From an uncultured Chloroflexota bacterium (lineage in GTDB: Bacteria > Chloroflexota > UBA11872): 64,000 nucleotides of DNA. The DNA is taken from contig OY282448.1 in the NCBI GenBank assembly GCA_958296175.1, positions 1,612,472-1,676,471 on the forward strand, given 5' to 3'. How positions within the stretch are numbered: the stretch's first letter is position 1; the number at the start of each line of letters is the position of its first letter. Of this stretch, positions 16,743-25,067 are shown piece after piece. Under the pieces are notes generated by a model that did not search any database, was not told the DNA's origin, and saw nothing but the letters and a program-made list of their open reading frames with translations. The position numbers and the translations under genes were made by a program.

Positions 16743-16799
16743 ATGATGCGCACCCCCCTCTACATTCCTGCGACCACGCGCCGCGAGGCTTCGGCATGA
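16743..16799 (+). other. Possible 18-codon upstream ORF coupled to purA
   Basis: An ATG preceded by GGAG (ACTGGAGCC) opens an 18-residue frame, MMRTPLYIPATTRREASA, whose TGA overlaps the purA ATG as ATGA. This is the geometry of translational coupling. It fills the whole gap between pyrG and purA. It could be a leader peptide or chance. Confidence 0.3.
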
Positions 16800-18091
16800 G
16801 CGTCGTGGCGGTCATCGGCGCCCAATGGGGCGACGAAGGCAAAGGCAAAGTCGTCGACCTGCTGGCCCAACGGGCCGAGATGGTCGTCCGCTTCCAAGGC
16901 GGCAACAACGCCGGGCACACGGTCATCAACGACCGCGGCAAGTTCGCCCTGCACCTGGTGCCGGCCGGCATCTTCAACCCCGCCGTCGACAACGTGCTGG
17001 GGCCGGGCACCGTGGTCAATCCCCCTGCCCTGCTGGAGGAAATGGCGGAGCTGCGCGCGCAGGCGGGCGTCTCGTTCGACCGCTTCTGGATTGCCGAACG
17101 CGCACAGGTCGTGATGCCCTATCACGTGGCGCAAGACGCCGCCGAAGAAGCGCAGCGCGGCGCCCAGGCCCAAGGCACCACGCTGCGCGGCATCGGCCCG
17201 GCCTACGCCGACAAAGCCGCGCGCGCCGGCGTGCGCATTGGCGACCTGCTGGACGCCGACTATCTCCGCGGCTGGTTGCCGCTGGTGCTGGAACCCAAGA
17301 ACCGACAGCTGCAGCACGGCTACGGCCTGACCCCGCTGGACCCGCAGGCGCTGGTCGACCAGGCGCTGGCCTGGGGCGAGGCGCTGGCCGAGCACGTGGT
17401 GGACACGCTGCCGCTGGTGACCGACGCCGTGGCCCAGGGCCGCCGCATGCTGCTGGAAGGCCAGCTGGGCGTCATGCGCGACCTGGACTGGGGCCACTAC
17501 CCCTACGTCACGTCGTCCAGCCCTTCCGCCGCCGGCGCCTGCGTGGGGGCCGGCATCGCCCCGCGCGCGCTCGACCAGGTGTGGGGCGTCGCCAAGGCTT
17601 TCACCTCCTCAGTGGGCGAAGGCCCTTTCCCAACCGAGCTGCACGGCGCGATCGGCGACCACCTGCGCGAAGTGGGCGGCGGCGAATACGGCGCCTCCAC
17701 CGGCCGCCCGCGCCGCTGCGGATGGTTCGACGCCGTGGCCGTGCGCACGGCGGCGGCGCTCAGCGGCATCGACCGCCTGGCGCTCACCAAGATCGACTGT
17801 CTGGACCAGCTGGAGCGCATCAACGTGGCCGTGGCCTACGAGCTGGACGGCCGGCGGGTCGAGCTGGCGCCCGACACGCGCAAACTGGAACGGGCGCGCC
17901 CCATCTATGAAGAGTTCCCCGGCTGGCGCGCCTCCACCGAAGGCGCCCAGGACCTGGCCGACCTGCCCGCCAACGCGCGCAGCTACGTCGACGCCGTCAG
18001 CGCCATCACCGGCGTCCCCCTCGGCCTGATCGGCACCGGCCAACACCGCCGCGACGCCATCACGCTGACCGACCCGTTCGCGGAAGCCTGA
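16796..18091 (+). CDS. purA: Adenylosuccinate synthase
   Basis: 431 residues, the usual length. It converts IMP, GTP and aspartate into adenylosuccinate in AMP synthesis. The start VVAVIGAQWGDEGKGKVVD holds the GDEGKGK phosphate-binding loop with the catalytic Asp; GGNNAGHT follows; the later VSSVGEGPFPTE-type segment (FTSSVGEGPFPTEL) and the C-terminal GTGQHRRDAI block binding GTP are also present. Nothing is missing. It follows pyrG and may be translationally coupled to a tiny upstream frame. Confidence 0.97.
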   Translation: MSVVAVIGAQWGDEGKGKVVDLLAQRAEMVVRFQGGNNAGHTVINDRGKFALHLVPAGIFNPAVDNVLGPGTVVNPPALLEEMAELRAQAGVSFDRFWIAERAQVVMPYHVAQDAAEEAQRGAQAQGTTLRGIGPAYADKAARAGVRIGDLLDADYLRGWLPLVLEPKNRQLQHGYGLTPLDPQALVDQALAWGEALAEHVVDTLPLVTDAVAQGRRMLLEGQLGVMRDLDWGHYPYVTSSSPSAAGACVGAGIAPRALDQVWGVAKAFTSSVGEGPFPTELHGAIGDHLREVGGGEYGASTGRPRRCGWFDAVAVRTAAALSGIDRLALTKIDCLDQLERINVAVAYELDGRRVELAPDTRKLERARPIYEEFPGWRASTEGAQDLADLPANARSYVDAVSAITGVPLGLIGTGQHRRDAITLTDPFAEA

Positions 18092-18323
18092 GCCATGCGC
18101 CGGCAGCCGCCCGCGCCGCCTGCCGCCGCGCGTCCTCACGACCCGAGGCCCCGCGGCTGAGGAACGCAGCAGTGGGACCGGCGCCGAGACAGGCGGACAG
18201 CGGAAGGGTCCGCCCAGGGTTTTCGAGGGGCGGCGGTCTCGTATATGCTGAGTGCGTGCGCAGCGCCCCACCGTTGCGTATGAGGGTTTCGGGCGTGCGT
18301 GCAACGCAGAGGCGGTCGGCAGC

Positions 18324-18932
18324 GTGAGCAATGAACTGATCGGCATCATCAGCGTGGGCGCGATCCTGTTCGTGGGACTGAGCGGCCTGATTCTCACCCA
18401 GATGCGCGACCTTCGCCGCGACCTGCGGCACGAGCTGCAAACCGGACTCGATTCGGTGCGGGCCGAGATTCACGCCCTCAGCCGCCAGGTCAACAGGCTG
18501 GAAGGGCGGGTCGAGCGACTCGAACGCCGATTCGACAGCTTCGAACGCCGATTCGACAGCTTCGAACGCCGGTTCGACAGCTTCGAAAGCCGGTTCGACA
18601 GCCTCGAAATCCAGGTCAACAAACTCGAAATCCAGGTCAACAAACTCGAAGACCGATTCGACGGCTTCGAAGGTCGACTCGACGGCCTCGAACGCCGACT
18701 CGACAGCCTCGAACGCCGACTCGACAGCCTCCAAGGCCAAGTCGAAAGCCTCCAAGGCCAAATGGGCGGCCTACGGGCCGAAGTTCTGGGATTGCGGCAG
18801 GAGATGGTGGCGCGCTTCGACCGCATGGACGACCGCTTCGAACGTATGGATGGTCGTCTGGACACGCTGGCCGAGCGTGTGGCGCGACAGGAAGGCGTGC
18901 TCATCGGACGGGGCGACGAACAGGCGGTGTGA
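18324..18932 (+). CDS. Single-TM coiled-coil protein with heptad repeats (family member 2 of 3)
   Basis: 202 residues from a GTG at 18324, where the family start VSNELIGIISVGAILFVGLSGLIL begins; the open frame upstream lacks family resemblance. After the membrane segment comes a long coiled coil. From about nt 18520 to 18760 it consists of 21-nt repeats encoding seven-residue units such as ERRFDSF and EIQVNKL, ten or more in tandem. The end (LAERVARQEGVLIGRG) resembles the ends of the other two family members. A TATATG-type -10 is visible just upstream (about 18243). Function unknown; the repeats suggest a length-variable rod anchored to the membrane. Confidence 0.75.
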   Translation: MSNELIGIISVGAILFVGLSGLILTQMRDLRRDLRHELQTGLDSVRAEIHALSRQVNRLEGRVERLERRFDSFERRFDSFERRFDSFESRFDSLEIQVNKLEIQVNKLEDRFDGFEGRLDGLERRLDSLERRLDSLQGQVESLQGQMGGLRAEVLGLRQEMVARFDRMDDRFERMDGRLDTLAERVARQEGVLIGRGDEQAV

Positions 18933-19042
18933 CCGCGCCGCTGGCGCGCGCCGGCTGAATCAATCCTCGGCCAGCCGCACCAAGAGCCGCTGCGCTCCAT
19001 TCGGTAGGCTGGCCGGTGCGCGGGTGTGGCGGAGGCAAACGT

Positions 19043-19516
19043 ATGGCAACGGTTTCAGAAGGCGTGCAGGCGCCGGACTTCGAGGTGCCGACCGCGGGCG
19101 GCGCGGCGTTCCGACTGTCGGCGCAGCGCGGCAGAGCCAACCTGGCGCTGGTTTTTCTGGACCGGGCTGCCGGGAACGACGACCAGCGCATGGCCGAGGC
19201 GCTGCGCGACGCCTCCGAACTCTTCAAGGCGGAACGCACCACCGTGGTCGCTGCCGCCAAAGCGTCGGTGGCCGAGCTGCGCGCCTTCCGCGAGGCGCAC
19301 GCGCTGGGATTCGAGCTGCTCAGCGACGAGGCGGGAACCGCGGCCGCGGCGTACGGCGCGCGCGCGCGGCAGGGCTTCGGCCCGTTCTCGCGCGAGAAAT
19401 TCGTGCGCAGCACCTTCCTGCTGGACCGCACCGGCGTGGTGCGCCGCATCTTCCGCGACCCCGACCTGCGCGACCACGTCAACGAGATCCTGGGCGCGCT
19501 GGACGTGGGTCTCTAA
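19043..19516 (+). CDS. Redoxin-fold protein without cysteines
   Basis: 157 residues; the ATG at 19043 has GGAGG 7 nt upstream. The start VQAPDFEVPTAGGAAFRLSA and the blocks NLALVFLDRAAGNDDQRMAEAL and RSTFLLDRTGVVRRIFRD follow the AhpC/TSA-redoxin fold. Active peroxiredoxins carry the peroxidatic Cys in the PxxxTxxC segment; here that segment is DRAAGNDD and the whole protein contains no cysteine. Thiol peroxidase activity is therefore ruled out. It stands alone between the coiled-coil gene and the convergent polA. It may be a structural paralogue or binding protein. Confidence 0.7.
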   Translation: MATVSEGVQAPDFEVPTAGGAAFRLSAQRGRANLALVFLDRAAGNDDQRMAEALRDASELFKAERTTVVAAAKASVAELRAFREAHALGFELLSDEAGTAAAAYGARARQGFGPFSREKFVRSTFLLDRTGVVRRIFRDPDLRDHVNEILGALDVGL

Positions 19517-19613
19517 GCGCAGGCCGCGGCCGGAGGCGCCGCCGTTCCGCCCAGCGCCCCGCCGCCCGTCCGAAACGTCCAGCGCTGCGCCCCGCTCGCC
19601 GCGCTCGCTCTCC

Positions 19614-22319
19614 TCAAATCGCGTCCATGTCCCGCCAGTTCGGCCCCGCCTTGGCATCCACCACCAGCGGGACGCGCAGCCGCACCGCGTCGGTCATCAA
19701 GCCGCGGACGAAGCCGGCGAAGTCGTCCAGTTCGGCGTTGGGAACTTCGAAGAGCAGGTCGTCGTGCACCTGCAGCAGCATGCGGCCCTGGAAGCCCTGC
19801 GCACGGATGCGGCGCTCCACGTCCACCATGGCAATCTTCATGATGTCAGCCGTGGTTCCCTGGATGGGCATGTTGATCGCCATGCGTTCCGCCGCGGACC
19901 GCTGGTGAAACGCGCGCGCGTTCACCTCCGGTAGGTAGCGCCGGCGCTTGAACAGCGTTTCCACAAACCCCCGCGCGCGCGCCTCCGCAATCGTGGCCTC
20001 CATGTAGGTCTGCACGCCGGGATAGGTGTCGAAGTAGTTCTTGATGAACTGGTCCGCTTCGCGGCGTGACAGCTCGGTGCGCGAGGACAGCCCCTGCGCG
20101 CTGATGCCGTAGACGATGCCGAAGTTGGTGGTCTTGGCCAGCCGCCGCATCTCGTCCGTCACCTGGTCCATGGGCACGTCGTGCAGGCGCGCGGCCGTGG
20201 CGGCGTGGATGTCGTGGCCGTCGGCAAACGCCTGGCACATGGCCGCATCCTGGCTCATGTGCGCCAGCACTCGCAGATCGATCTGCGAGTAGTCGATGGC
20301 CAGCAGCGACCAGTCGGCGTCGGCGGCCACGAAGGCGCGGCGAATCTCGCGCCCGCGCGGCGTGCGGATGGGGATGTTCTGCAGGTTCGGGTTGGCCGAC
20401 GACAGGCGGCCGGTCGCCGCGCCGGCCTGGTTGAAGGTGGTGTGCAGGCGGCCGGTGGACGGATCGACCATGGCCGGCAGCGCCGCCACGTAGGTGGACC
20501 GCAGCTTGGTCAGTTCGCGGTAGTCCAGCACGCGGCGCACCACGGGGTGCGCGTCCATCAGCTGGTCCAGCACGCCGCTGGCCGTCGAATAGCCAGACTT
20601 GGTTTTGCGCCCGGCCGGCAGGCCCAGTTCCTCGAACAACACCCCGCCCAGCTGCTTGGGCGAGTTGACGTTGAACTCGTGCCCCACGTCGGCGTAGATG
20701 GCCGCCTCGATCTCGGCAATCTCGCGCTCCATGGCCAGCGACAGATCGCGCAGCGCCGCGCCGTCCAGCGCAATACCGCGGCGTTCCATGTCGCCCAGCA
20801 CCAGGGCCAGCGGCATTTCCACGTCGCGCAGCAGGCTGCCCACCTCCAGCTCCTCGACCTCCGCGTCCAGTTCGTCGGCCAGCTCCAGCGCCAGCGCCGC
20901 GCGCAGACAGGCTGGGTGCGCCGCCTGGTGCGGGTCCGGCCGTTCCAGCCCGCCGGCCGGCGGAGGGGTAGGCAATTGGGCGTCCAGCTCCAGACCGCGC
21001 CGACGGTAGACCAGGTCGTCCAGACTGCCCGGCACGGCGTTGGGCGAGGACACGTAGGCCGCCAGGAACAGGTCGACGTCCACGCCCCGCAACCCGGCGC
21101 CGCACGCCGCCAGCGCTTGGGACAGCTCTTTGGAGTCGAACACGACCTTGGCGCGCTCGTCGTCGTCCAGCCAGGGGCGCAGCGCCTCGAACGCCGCGGC
21201 GCCGTCGGGCATCGGGACGTAGGCGGCGGCGTCCGCGTCCGCCAGCGCCATTCCCAACAGCTCGCGTCCCGCCGCCGAGCGGCGCACGTACGGCACCACG
21301 GCCGCGCGGTCCGCCGCCGCCAGCCGCTCCAGAAGCGCGCCGGCCGCGGCCGCGCTGGTGACGACCGTCGGCGCCACCTCGGGCGTGCGCGGCGCGGCTG
21401 CGGCCGCGGCCCCAGCCGGGGCCGCGGCCGGCGCGGACAAGAACGGCAGGCGTTCGTCCATCGTGCGGAACTGCAGCTCGTGCAGCAGTGCGCGCAGCGC
21501 CGCCTCGTCCGGCTGCCAGAGCCGCGTGCGCTCGGGGTCGAACCTGACCGGCGCCTCGCAGTCGATGGCGGCCAGGCGGCGCGAGAGCCGCGCGATCTCG
21601 GCCTGCCCGTCCAGCCGCCGCCGCACGGCGGGCCGAATCCGCTCGTCGTCCAGATGCGCGTAGATGTCCTCGATGTCGGCAAACGTCGTCAGCAGCTGCG
21701 CGGCGGTCTTTTCGCCCACGCCTTTCACGCCGGGAATGTTGTCGGAGCTGTCGCCCTGCAGGCCCTTGAAGTCCACGACCTGCGAGGCTGCGACACCCCA
21801 GCGGTCGACGATGGCCTGTTCGTCGTAGACGATCGGCTGCCCCGTGCGCGGGTTGCTGCTCAGCACGCGCACGTGCGGCGTCACCAGCTGCAGCGCGTCG
21901 CGGTCGCCGGTCACCAGCCACACGTCGAACCCGGCCGCCTCCGCCTGCCGCGCCAGCGTGCCCAGCACGTCGTCGGCTTCGTACGTCTCGGCCTCGTAGA
22001 TGGGGATGCCCAGCGTCTCGACGAGCTGGCGCACGCGCCCGAACTGCGCCGCCAGCGCCGCGTCGGGCGCGTCTCGGTGCGCCTTGTAGGCGGGGTACAG
22101 CTCGTCGCGGAAGGTCGGCCCCGGCAGGTCGAAGGCCGCCGCCGCATGGCCGGGCGCCAGGTCGTCCACCACCCGCAGCAGGATGTTCATAAACCCGTAG
22201 ACAGCGTTGGTGGGCTCGCCGTCGGCCGTGGCGAAGTGGCGCGGCACCGCGTGATAGGCGCGGTGAATGAGCGACATCGCGTCCAGAACGATCAGCGCCG
22301 GCCGCGCATCCGTACCCAT
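19614..22319 (-). CDS. polA: DNA polymerase I
   Basis: 901 residues. The N-terminal 5'-3' exonuclease/FEN domain (about 1-290) has IVLDAMSLIHRAYHA, AFDLPGPTFRDELYPAYKAHR, DADD-type YEADDVLGTLA and VKGVGEKTAAQLL. The C-terminal polymerase domain has motif A (LAIDYSQIDLRVLAH), motif B (RRLAKTTNFGIVYGISAQG) and motif C (LQVHDDLLFE). The middle 3'-5' exonuclease region (about 310-480) lacks the DxE metal motif: the equivalent stretch reads AAVVPYVRRSAAGRELLGMA. Proofreading is therefore probably absent, as in Taq-type enzymes. It lies downstream of the SelW-like gene on the same strand, 94 nt away. It acts in repair and Okazaki-fragment processing. Confidence 0.97.
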   Translation of the reverse strand: MGTDARPALIVLDAMSLIHRAYHAVPRHFATADGEPTNAVYGFMNILLRVVDDLAPGHAAAAFDLPGPTFRDELYPAYKAHRDAPDAALAAQFGRVRQLVETLGIPIYEAETYEADDVLGTLARQAEAAGFDVWLVTGDRDALQLVTPHVRVLSSNPRTGQPIVYDEQAIVDRWGVAASQVVDFKGLQGDSSDNIPGVKGVGEKTAAQLLTTFADIEDIYAHLDDERIRPAVRRRLDGQAEIARLSRRLAAIDCEAPVRFDPERTRLWQPDEAALRALLHELQFRTMDERLPFLSAPAAAPAGAAAAAAPRTPEVAPTVVTSAAAAGALLERLAAADRAAVVPYVRRSAAGRELLGMALADADAAAYVPMPDGAAAFEALRPWLDDDERAKVVFDSKELSQALAACGAGLRGVDVDLFLAAYVSSPNAVPGSLDDLVYRRRGLELDAQLPTPPPAGGLERPDPHQAAHPACLRAALALELADELDAEVEELEVGSLLRDVEMPLALVLGDMERRGIALDGAALRDLSLAMEREIAEIEAAIYADVGHEFNVNSPKQLGGVLFEELGLPAGRKTKSGYSTASGVLDQLMDAHPVVRRVLDYRELTKLRSTYVAALPAMVDPSTGRLHTTFNQAGAATGRLSSANPNLQNIPIRTPRGREIRRAFVAADADWSLLAIDYSQIDLRVLAHMSQDAAMCQAFADGHDIHAATAARLHDVPMDQVTDEMRRLAKTTNFGIVYGISAQGLSSRTELSRREADQFIKNYFDTYPGVQTYMEATIAEARARGFVETLFKRRRYLPEVNARAFHQRSAAERMAINMPIQGTTADIMKIAMVDVERRIRAQGFQGRMLLQVHDDLLFEVPNAELDDFAGFVRGLMTDAVRLRVPLVVDAKAGPNWRDMDAI

Positions 22320-22413
22320 ACCGCCAGTGTACGCAGTGCGCCGAACCCTGGCGGCGCGCCGCCGACGCTGCGCCGCGGGCCGCGCCCGGCGGCCCGCGGC
22401 GCGGGCGGGGTCG

Positions 22414-22665
22414 TTACCCCGCCAACGCCTCGCTGACCAGCGGCAAGACTTCGCCGTTCTCCGCGTGGCGGCCCAGCGCGCGCTTGGAAAACACCAGCTG
22501 GTCGTCCACCGTCACCTCGAACACGCCGCCGCCGGACGGAACCAACTTCAACTCCGCCACGTCATGCGCGTGTTCGTCCAAAATCTCCTCCGTCGCACGG
22601 ACGGCTCGGGGGAGATAGTTTCATTGGCTGCAATATTCGATCGAGAGTCGCGCTCCGCGCCCCAT
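22414..22665 (-). CDS. SelW/SelT/SelH (Rdx) family selenoprotein with in-frame UGA
   Basis: 83 residues if TGA at 22621-22623 (codon 15) is read as selenocysteine. The N-terminus MGRGARLSIEYCSQ leads to the UGA and then NYLPRAVRATEEILDEH, giving the CxxU redox motif Cys12-Ser-Gln-Sec15 exactly where Rdx-family proteins have CxxC or CxxU. The rest, LKLVPSGGGVFEVTVDDQLV then FSKRALGRHAENG, is the conserved core of this thioredoxin-like family, and the frame closes with TAA after EALAG. GAGGAG sits 6 nt before the ATG. A hairpin directly 3' of the UGA looks like a bacterial SECIS. The gene is upstream of polA. Family similarity continuing on both sides of the UGA makes sequencing error or pseudogene much less likely. 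Redox function inferred. Confidence 0.85.
22583..22616 (-). promoter_or_regulatory. SECIS-like hairpin 3' of the UGA codon
   Basis: Read on the minus strand, four nt after the UGA, ATCTCC (22616-22611) pairs perfectly with GGAGAT (22588-22583). Above a 6-nt bulge (CCCGAG), CCGTC (22604-22600) pairs with GACGG (22594-22590), closing a CGUGC loop that contains the GU found in loops recognised by SelB. The upper stem starts 17 nt after the UGA, within the range of bacterial SECIS elements. Confidence 0.65.
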
Positions 22666-22723
22666 GGTGCTCTCCTCGCCGCGCGGCCTGCGGCGCGCGC
22701 GTCTGCATGCGGTTACACCTACA

Positions 22724-22729
22724 AGTATC
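22724..22729 (-). promoter_or_regulatory. Possible -10 element GATACT for the selenoprotein gene
   Basis: GATACT on the minus strand lies 58 nt upstream of the selenoprotein ATG, inside an AT-richer patch (GATACTTGTAGGTGTAA) unusual for this region. No convincing -35 was found. Confidence 0.35.
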
Positions 22730-22901
22730 GCATGCGCGCCCGCCGCACCGGCAGCCGCGGCGGCCAGCTGCGAGGTCTCGGGTGTAGACTCCCACGCCAG
22801 CGAACGGTCCCGCCGGTCGACCGCCCGTCGGTACGAGATGGAGGCGAGCCGTCCCGCGTCCTGACGAGCGCATCCGTCCGCCGCTCGCCGCCGCCGCCGC
22901 G

Positions 22902-23084
22902 ATGCTTGCCCATGCGCGGCCCGACGACCGCGTCACCATGCTGACCGCCGTCGCCGCGCTCGGCGCCGCCCTGGCGCTGGCGCGCCAGATGACGCCTGTC
23001 CGCCTGTCTTTCGTTCCCAGGGTCGAGGCCGGCGCGTTGGCGGTTGCGCCGCAGACATGGCGTTTGGCGCCTGACGGCGCATGA
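22902..23084 (+). CDS. Possible small hypothetical protein coupled to the next gene
   Basis: A 60-codon frame (or 49 codons from the ATG at 22935) with a hydrophobic stretch MLTAVAALGAALALARQM. Its TGA overlaps the ATG of the next gene (ATGA, 23081-23084), which otherwise has no ribosome-binding site, so coupling is plausible. I recognise no family. The remaining part of the 415-nt gap between the selenoprotein gene and the membrane protein holds nothing else I can support. Confidence 0.35.
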   Translation: MLAHARPDDRVTMLTAVAALGAALALARQMTPVRLSFVPRVEAGALAVAPQTWRLAPDGA

Positions 23085-23623
23085 AATCGACCGCCGTCAT
23101 GCTGCTGGCCGCACTGGTGCTTTTTCTGGCGTATGCGGCGGCGTACGCCGCCATCCGGCGCTTGCTGCCGCTGCAGCCGCCGTTGGCTCAGAGCGCCTGG
23201 CTGCTGCTGGGGTGTGCGCCCGCGGCGGCGGCCGCGGCCGCCGCGCTGTGGAAACGGCGCGTGCTCGGCCCGGAGGCGGCCACCGCGGTCGTGGTGATGT
23301 TCGCCCTGGGCGGCGCGTGCTTTACCTTCACCGCACCGGCGGTGCTCGACCGTTCGGTATCGTTGCAGATGCTTGACAGCCTGGACGCCGGCGGGCAGGT
23401 TGGGATGACCGAAGACGACGTGACACAGGCGTTCGTCGACGGGTATCTCGACGGCAACGAGGCCATGCGCAAACGGCTCTCGGAGCACGTCGGCTATGGG
23501 TTCATCGTCGTGGACGATGGGCGCTACTACATAACCGATGCGGGGCGCCGCTTTATGCAGCTCGCCCGATTCGTGAGCCGCCTGTTCGACTTCGACGAGC
23601 GGATCGTGTCGCACCGCGGATAA
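23081..23623 (+). CDS. Membrane protein with C-terminal helical domain, unknown function
   Basis: 180 residues. Three hydrophobic segments (VMLLAALVLFLAYAAAYAA, SAWLLLGCAPAAAAAAAAL, ATAVVVMFALGGACFTF) are followed by a soluble part with TEDDVTQAFVDGYLDGNEAM, a basic helix (RKRLSEHVGYGFI) and YYITDAGRRFMQLARFVSRL, which has the look of a small winged-helix-like module ('ITxxGRRF'). Such membrane-plus-ITxxGR proteins are often found beside glycosyltransferase genes, but I do not know a function. It is followed 7 nt later by a hairpin that could terminate transcription. Confidence 0.6.
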   Translation: MKSTAVMLLAALVLFLAYAAAYAAIRRLLPLQPPLAQSAWLLLGCAPAAAAAAAALWKRRVLGPEAATAVVVMFALGGACFTFTAPAVLDRSVSLQMLDSLDAGGQVGMTEDDVTQAFVDGYLDGNEAMRKRLSEHVGYGFIVVDDGRYYITDAGRRFMQLARFVSRLFDFDERIVSHRG

Positions 23624-23630
23624 ACGGCGA

Positions 23631-23649
23631 GACGTGCACGGCGCACGTC
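23631..23649. terminator. Hairpin after the membrane-protein gene
   Basis: GACGTGC (23631-23637) and GCACGTC (23643-23649) form a perfect 7-bp stem around ACGGC, 7 nt past the stop codon. There is no T-run, so it is only a candidate terminator. Confidence 0.4.
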
Positions 23650-23845
23650 CTCGTCCCGTTGGACGGAGACGGCTGAGGCCTCGCGCCCCCTCCAGACCGC
23701 GGCAACGCTCGTCGTTCCCGCGAACGACGTAATCCGCGGCGGCGGGAATCCATCGTCACCCGCGCGCGGTATTTCGCCGGCGGTCGGGCAGGTGCGGTCT
23801 CCGCCCGTCCGGCGGCGGATGCAACGACCGCCGCGGCAGCAAGCG

Positions 23846-24673
23846 TCAGGCCGCGGACGGCGGGGCGGGGCGGAATTCGCTGAGGGAAAGGTGGCGAGCG
23901 CGGCCGCCGCGGCGGAGGTCGACGATTTCGGCGGCGATGGCGGCGGCGATTTCGGCCGGCGTTTGCGCCCCGATGTCCAGCCCGATCGGCGCGTAGACGT
24001 TGCGGAACTGGTCGGGGCCGAACCCGTCGGCCAGCATGGTTCCGTACACGATGTGCACGCGGCGGCGGCTGCCGATCATCCCAATGTAGGGCGCGGGCGA
24101 CCCCAGCAGCCGCCGCAGAGCGGCTTCGTCGAAGCGGTGGGCGCGCGTGACCAGCACGACGTACGTCTGCGCGTCCACGTCGAAGCCGGCCAGATAGTCC
24201 TCGATTGGGCAGGCGGCAACCGTGTCGGCCGCGGGGAAGCGCTCGCGGTTGGCGAAATCCGCGCGTTCGTCCACCACGATGGTCTCGAATTCGAGCACGG
24301 CGGCGATGCGCGCCAGCGGCTGCGCAATGTGGCCCGCGCCCACGATCAGCAGCCGAGGCGCGGCCACGATGGGGTCCAGCAGAAAGCGCGCGTACGCCGG
24401 GTCGCGGCGTGTGGCCGCCGCGCCGTCGGCGCTGAAGGTGACGGCGCGCGGACGGCCGACGGCCAGCGCCGCCGCCGCCGCCTCGGCCAGCGCATGGGTC
24501 AGGGCGCCGCCGCCCACGCCGGGCGCCAGACCCTGGCCCTGGCGGTAGACCGCCAACAAGCCTGGCGCCCCCAGCTCGACGGCGCGGGTTCCGACCAGAT
24601 GCACGAACACGATCGGCGCGCGCTGCGCCAGCGCCTGGCGCGCCGCCGCCAGCGCGGCGGCGCGGTCGATCAC
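23846..24673 (-). CDS. XdhC family protein with NAD(P)-binding C-terminal domain
   Basis: 275 residues from the GTG at 24673, the only start between the neighbour's stop and the family similarity. The N-terminal part (APIVFVHLVGT, LAPGVGGGALTHAL) is a divergent XdhC/CoxI domain. The C-terminal Rossmann domain has LLIVGAGHIAQPLARIA, the glycine-rich motif, then VVLVTRAHRFDE and YIGMIGSRRRVH, hallmarks of XdhC. XdhC proteins help insert the sulfurated molybdenum cofactor into xanthine dehydrogenase/CO dehydrogenase-type enzymes. No molybdenum enzyme is encoded in this window. It forms a pair with the short CoxI-domain gene upstream. Confidence 0.85.
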   Translation of the reverse strand: MIDRAAALAAARQALAQRAPIVFVHLVGTRAVELGAPGLLAVYRQGQGLAPGVGGGALTHALAEAAAAALAVGRPRAVTFSADGAAATRRDPAYARFLLDPIVAAPRLLIVGAGHIAQPLARIAAVLEFETIVVDERADFANRERFPAADTVAACPIEDYLAGFDVDAQTYVVLVTRAHRFDEAALRRLLGSPAPYIGMIGSRRRVHIVYGTMLADGFGPDQFRNVYAPIGLDIGAQTPAEIAAAIAAEIVDLRRGGRARHLSLSEFRPAPPSAA

Positions 24674-24737
24674 GGCCGGCCGCCGCTCGGGCGCCGCCAA
24701 CCCGGCCGCTCCTCGGCCGCCAGCGCGGCGCAGTCGA

Positions 24738-25067
24738 TCACGTCCGCGGCGGCGGCAGGTCGGTCCAGGCTTCCAGCAGCACTTCCAGGGTGCCGCCGCA
24801 GACGTCGCCCTCGCCCTTGACGTCGTCGATGAGGTCGATTTCGAGCGCGCGCCCTTGGCCGTCGGCCAGCACGCGCACCGCCTCGGCGCGCACGTCGGCC
24901 TCCACGCAGCCGCCGCCCACCGTCCCCCAGGTGGCGCCGTTCTCGAAGAACAGCATGCGCGCGCCAATGTCCTGCGGCGTGGAGCCGCGGCTGGACACGA
25001 CCACGGCCGAGGCCACGCGCTCCCCGCGCCCCGCATGCTCGGCAATCTGCCGGAAGTATTCGTCCAT
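24738..25067 (-). CDS. Short XdhC/CoxI-domain protein
   Basis: 109 residues made of one XdhC_CoxI domain: VASAVVVSSRGSTPQDIGARM, then FFENGATWGTVGGGCVEADV and VCGGTLEVLLEAW. These are the classic blocks, including the GSTP and GGGCVE motifs, and are less divergent than those in the longer partner 64 nt downstream. A split of domain between two genes is common for this family, in which the short protein probably forms a heteromer with the Rossmann-containing one during molybdenum-enzyme maturation. Target enzyme not in the window. Confidence 0.8.
   Translation of the reverse strand: MDEYFRQIAEHAGRGERVASAVVVSSRGSTPQDIGARMLFFENGATWGTVGGGCVEADVRAEAVRVLADGQGRALEIDLIDDVKGEGDVCGGTLEVLLEAWTDLPPPRT

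Noticed and set aside
23846..25067. The XdhC pair as one frameshifted gene
   Set aside because: The long protein has its own divergent CoxI domain, so the two are separate genes, as in other bacteria.
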